NCBI RefSeq assembly: GCF_023502235.1
Contig: NZ_JAMFLY010000004.1
Span: 62,001 to 126,000 of the forward strand
Direction: 5' to 3'
Source: Flagellimonas myxillae
GTDB lineage: Bacteria > Bacteroidota > Bacteroidia > Flavobacteriales > Flavobacteriaceae
Length of the DNA stretch: 64,000 nt
The notes below the pieces were generated by a model, which worked only from the letters and a program-made list of their open reading frames with translations, ran no database searches and was not told where the DNA came from. Below, piece by piece: positions 63,375 to 64,000 of the stretch; position 1 is the stretch's first letter, and each line of letters starts with the position of its first letter. The translations under genes and the position numbers were made by a program.

Positions 63375-63401
63375 CAAAATTACCCTTACCTCTAGGGGGG
63401 G
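63375..63401 (-). promoter_or_regulatory. Possible promoter of the giant-protein operon with a 7-C tract
   Basis: On the minus strand TAATTTTG (63382-63375) fits the -7 consensus, about 109 bases before the start. No -33 TTG is present. Instead a run of seven C (63401-63395) followed by TAGAGGTAAGGG fills the spacer, suggesting an activator-dependent promoter. The rest of the 333-base gap (63267-63599) shows no gene. Confidence 0.45.
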
Positions 63402-63599
63402 AAAATATTTGTTGTGTACGCTTGAAATCCGACTGTATAGGGTTTAAATCTTGAGGTCACCCCTTTAAATTGAGGCAAAAAAAGCATGGTCATTGGTCGA
63501 TAAATCCAGTACTGCAAAAGGTTTAAGCACATGACAAAATGATAGGTCGAGCCCAAAAATCAAGTAAGAAAATTCGTAAAATTGATCCTGGAAAAGGGG

Positions 63600-64000
63600 T
63601 TAATCCCGATTTACCCGGTAGGTAATTCCACGGTTGGTAATCACCGTTGGAATGCTCAAAATGGACATCGGGGAAAACTCTGATGTGGAGTTCCCCAAAG
63701 TTGCTGTTGCCGTGAGCAAGTCACCTCCACTTGGGGACACTGAAAGCGGAATTGAAAATTGGAAAGCATTGGTATTATCGGCATTCCCGTCCGCATCGGA
63801 AAAGGAAGATGTACCACTATCGCTGTCTGAACCACTTCCTTCAACATCACTTCCCAAAAAGGTCTGTCCTTCACCATAATCCACTGTTAAACCCAATTGG
63901 TTATCCCCACTGGTAGCGGTTCCCTCACTTACATCCGTCAAGAAAAACTCCAGTGTGGTTCCTGGACGTGACCAACCTTTTACAATAAGGTTGGAGCCAG
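63600..64000 (-). CDS. C-terminal part of a secreted protein
   Basis: The frame enters from the right window edge and ends at 63600, giving about 132 residues: GSNLIVKGWSRPGTTLEFFL, an Asp/Ser-rich loop (SGSDSDSGTSSFSDADGN), FQFSIPLSVSPSGGDLLTAT and TLGNSTSEFSP. This pattern of a beta-rich ending with a LTATATxxxxxTSEFS strand is common in large secreted Bacteroidota proteins. It ends VITNRGITYRVNRD, nearly the same tail as the secreted protein at 20991-22880. The family cannot be assigned without the upstream part. Confidence 0.8.
   Translation of the reverse strand, partial: GSNLIVKGWSRPGTTLEFFLTDVSEGTATSGDNQLGLTVDYGEGQTFLGSDVEGSGSDSDSGTSSFSDADGNADNTNAFQFSIPLSVSPSGGDLLTATATLGNSTSEFSPMSILSIPTVITNRGITYRVNRD

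Overview
The window looks like chromosomal DNA of a marine-type member of the Flavobacteriaceae (Bacteroidota). I infer this from type IX secretion (T9SS) proteins (PorP/SprF family, gliding-motility C-terminal domain), DUF4295 next to rpmG, promoters of the form TTG-N19-TAnnTTTG, and many lipoproteins. A Muricauda/Flagellimonas-like genus is plausible but not proven. No rRNA, tRNA, CRISPR array, transposase or prophage was seen.

Layout. 1-3.5 kb (minus): aconitase 5' end, MoxR ATPase, two periplasmic PpiC/SurA-type foldases. 3.6-6 kb (plus): two START/SRPBCC-type proteins, a small conserved protein and a beta-lactamase-fold lipoprotein. 6-10.9 kb (minus): a compact D-galactonate catabolic operon (GntR regulator, KDG-type kinase, KDPG-type aldolase, galactonate dehydratase, GntP permease). 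11-13.1 kb: secreted Gfo/Idh/MocA oxidoreductase plus DoxX. 13.2-20.8 kb: ftsY, RDD protein, methyltransferase, sialate O-acetylesterase, DUF2911 protein, amidase, rimO. 21-22.9 kb: a plus-strand secreted multidomain protein placed between ftsY and the rpmB-rpmG-DUF4295 cluster. 22.9-31 kb (minus): ribosomal proteins, cinA, Hpt, FAH-family hydrolase, exonuclease, a probable outer-membrane barrel, esterase, E2 acyltransferase, recR. 31-37.4 kb: Na+/solute symporter, CoA-binding protein, outer-membrane receptor-like barrel, PNPOx-like protein, FabH. 37.8-43.6 kb: htpG, an ECF sigma factor with its probable membrane partner, DUF6249, MOSC and AlkB proteins, interspersed with heptanucleotide tandem repeats. 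43.6-51.8 kb: S1/P1 nuclease, DUF5916 protein, HAD phosphatase, DUF819 protein, DUF4369 lipoprotein, manA, queD-like, idi.

The most striking region is 51.9-63.3 kb (minus): a three-gene operon with a 2792-residue surface protein made of about 82 near-identical units, a secreted protein with a gliding-motility C-terminal domain, and a PorP/SprF protein. This resembles the arrangement of SprB-type mobile adhesins and their SprF partners. The giant protein has no Lys, Arg or His between its signal peptide and its last ~100 residues. Its repeats are nearly invariant as protein but vary at synonymous positions in DNA.

A second system-level signal is a candidate ECF sigma regulon. The motif TGTAAC-N15/16-TCGTC lies in front of the sigma gene itself, the divergent DUF6249 gene and the outer-membrane receptor gene at 33.3 kb. 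Short hairpin-ended leader or sRNA-like units occur upstream of fabH, the receptor gene and alkB. Two secreted proteins 40 kb apart end in the same short C-terminal tail.
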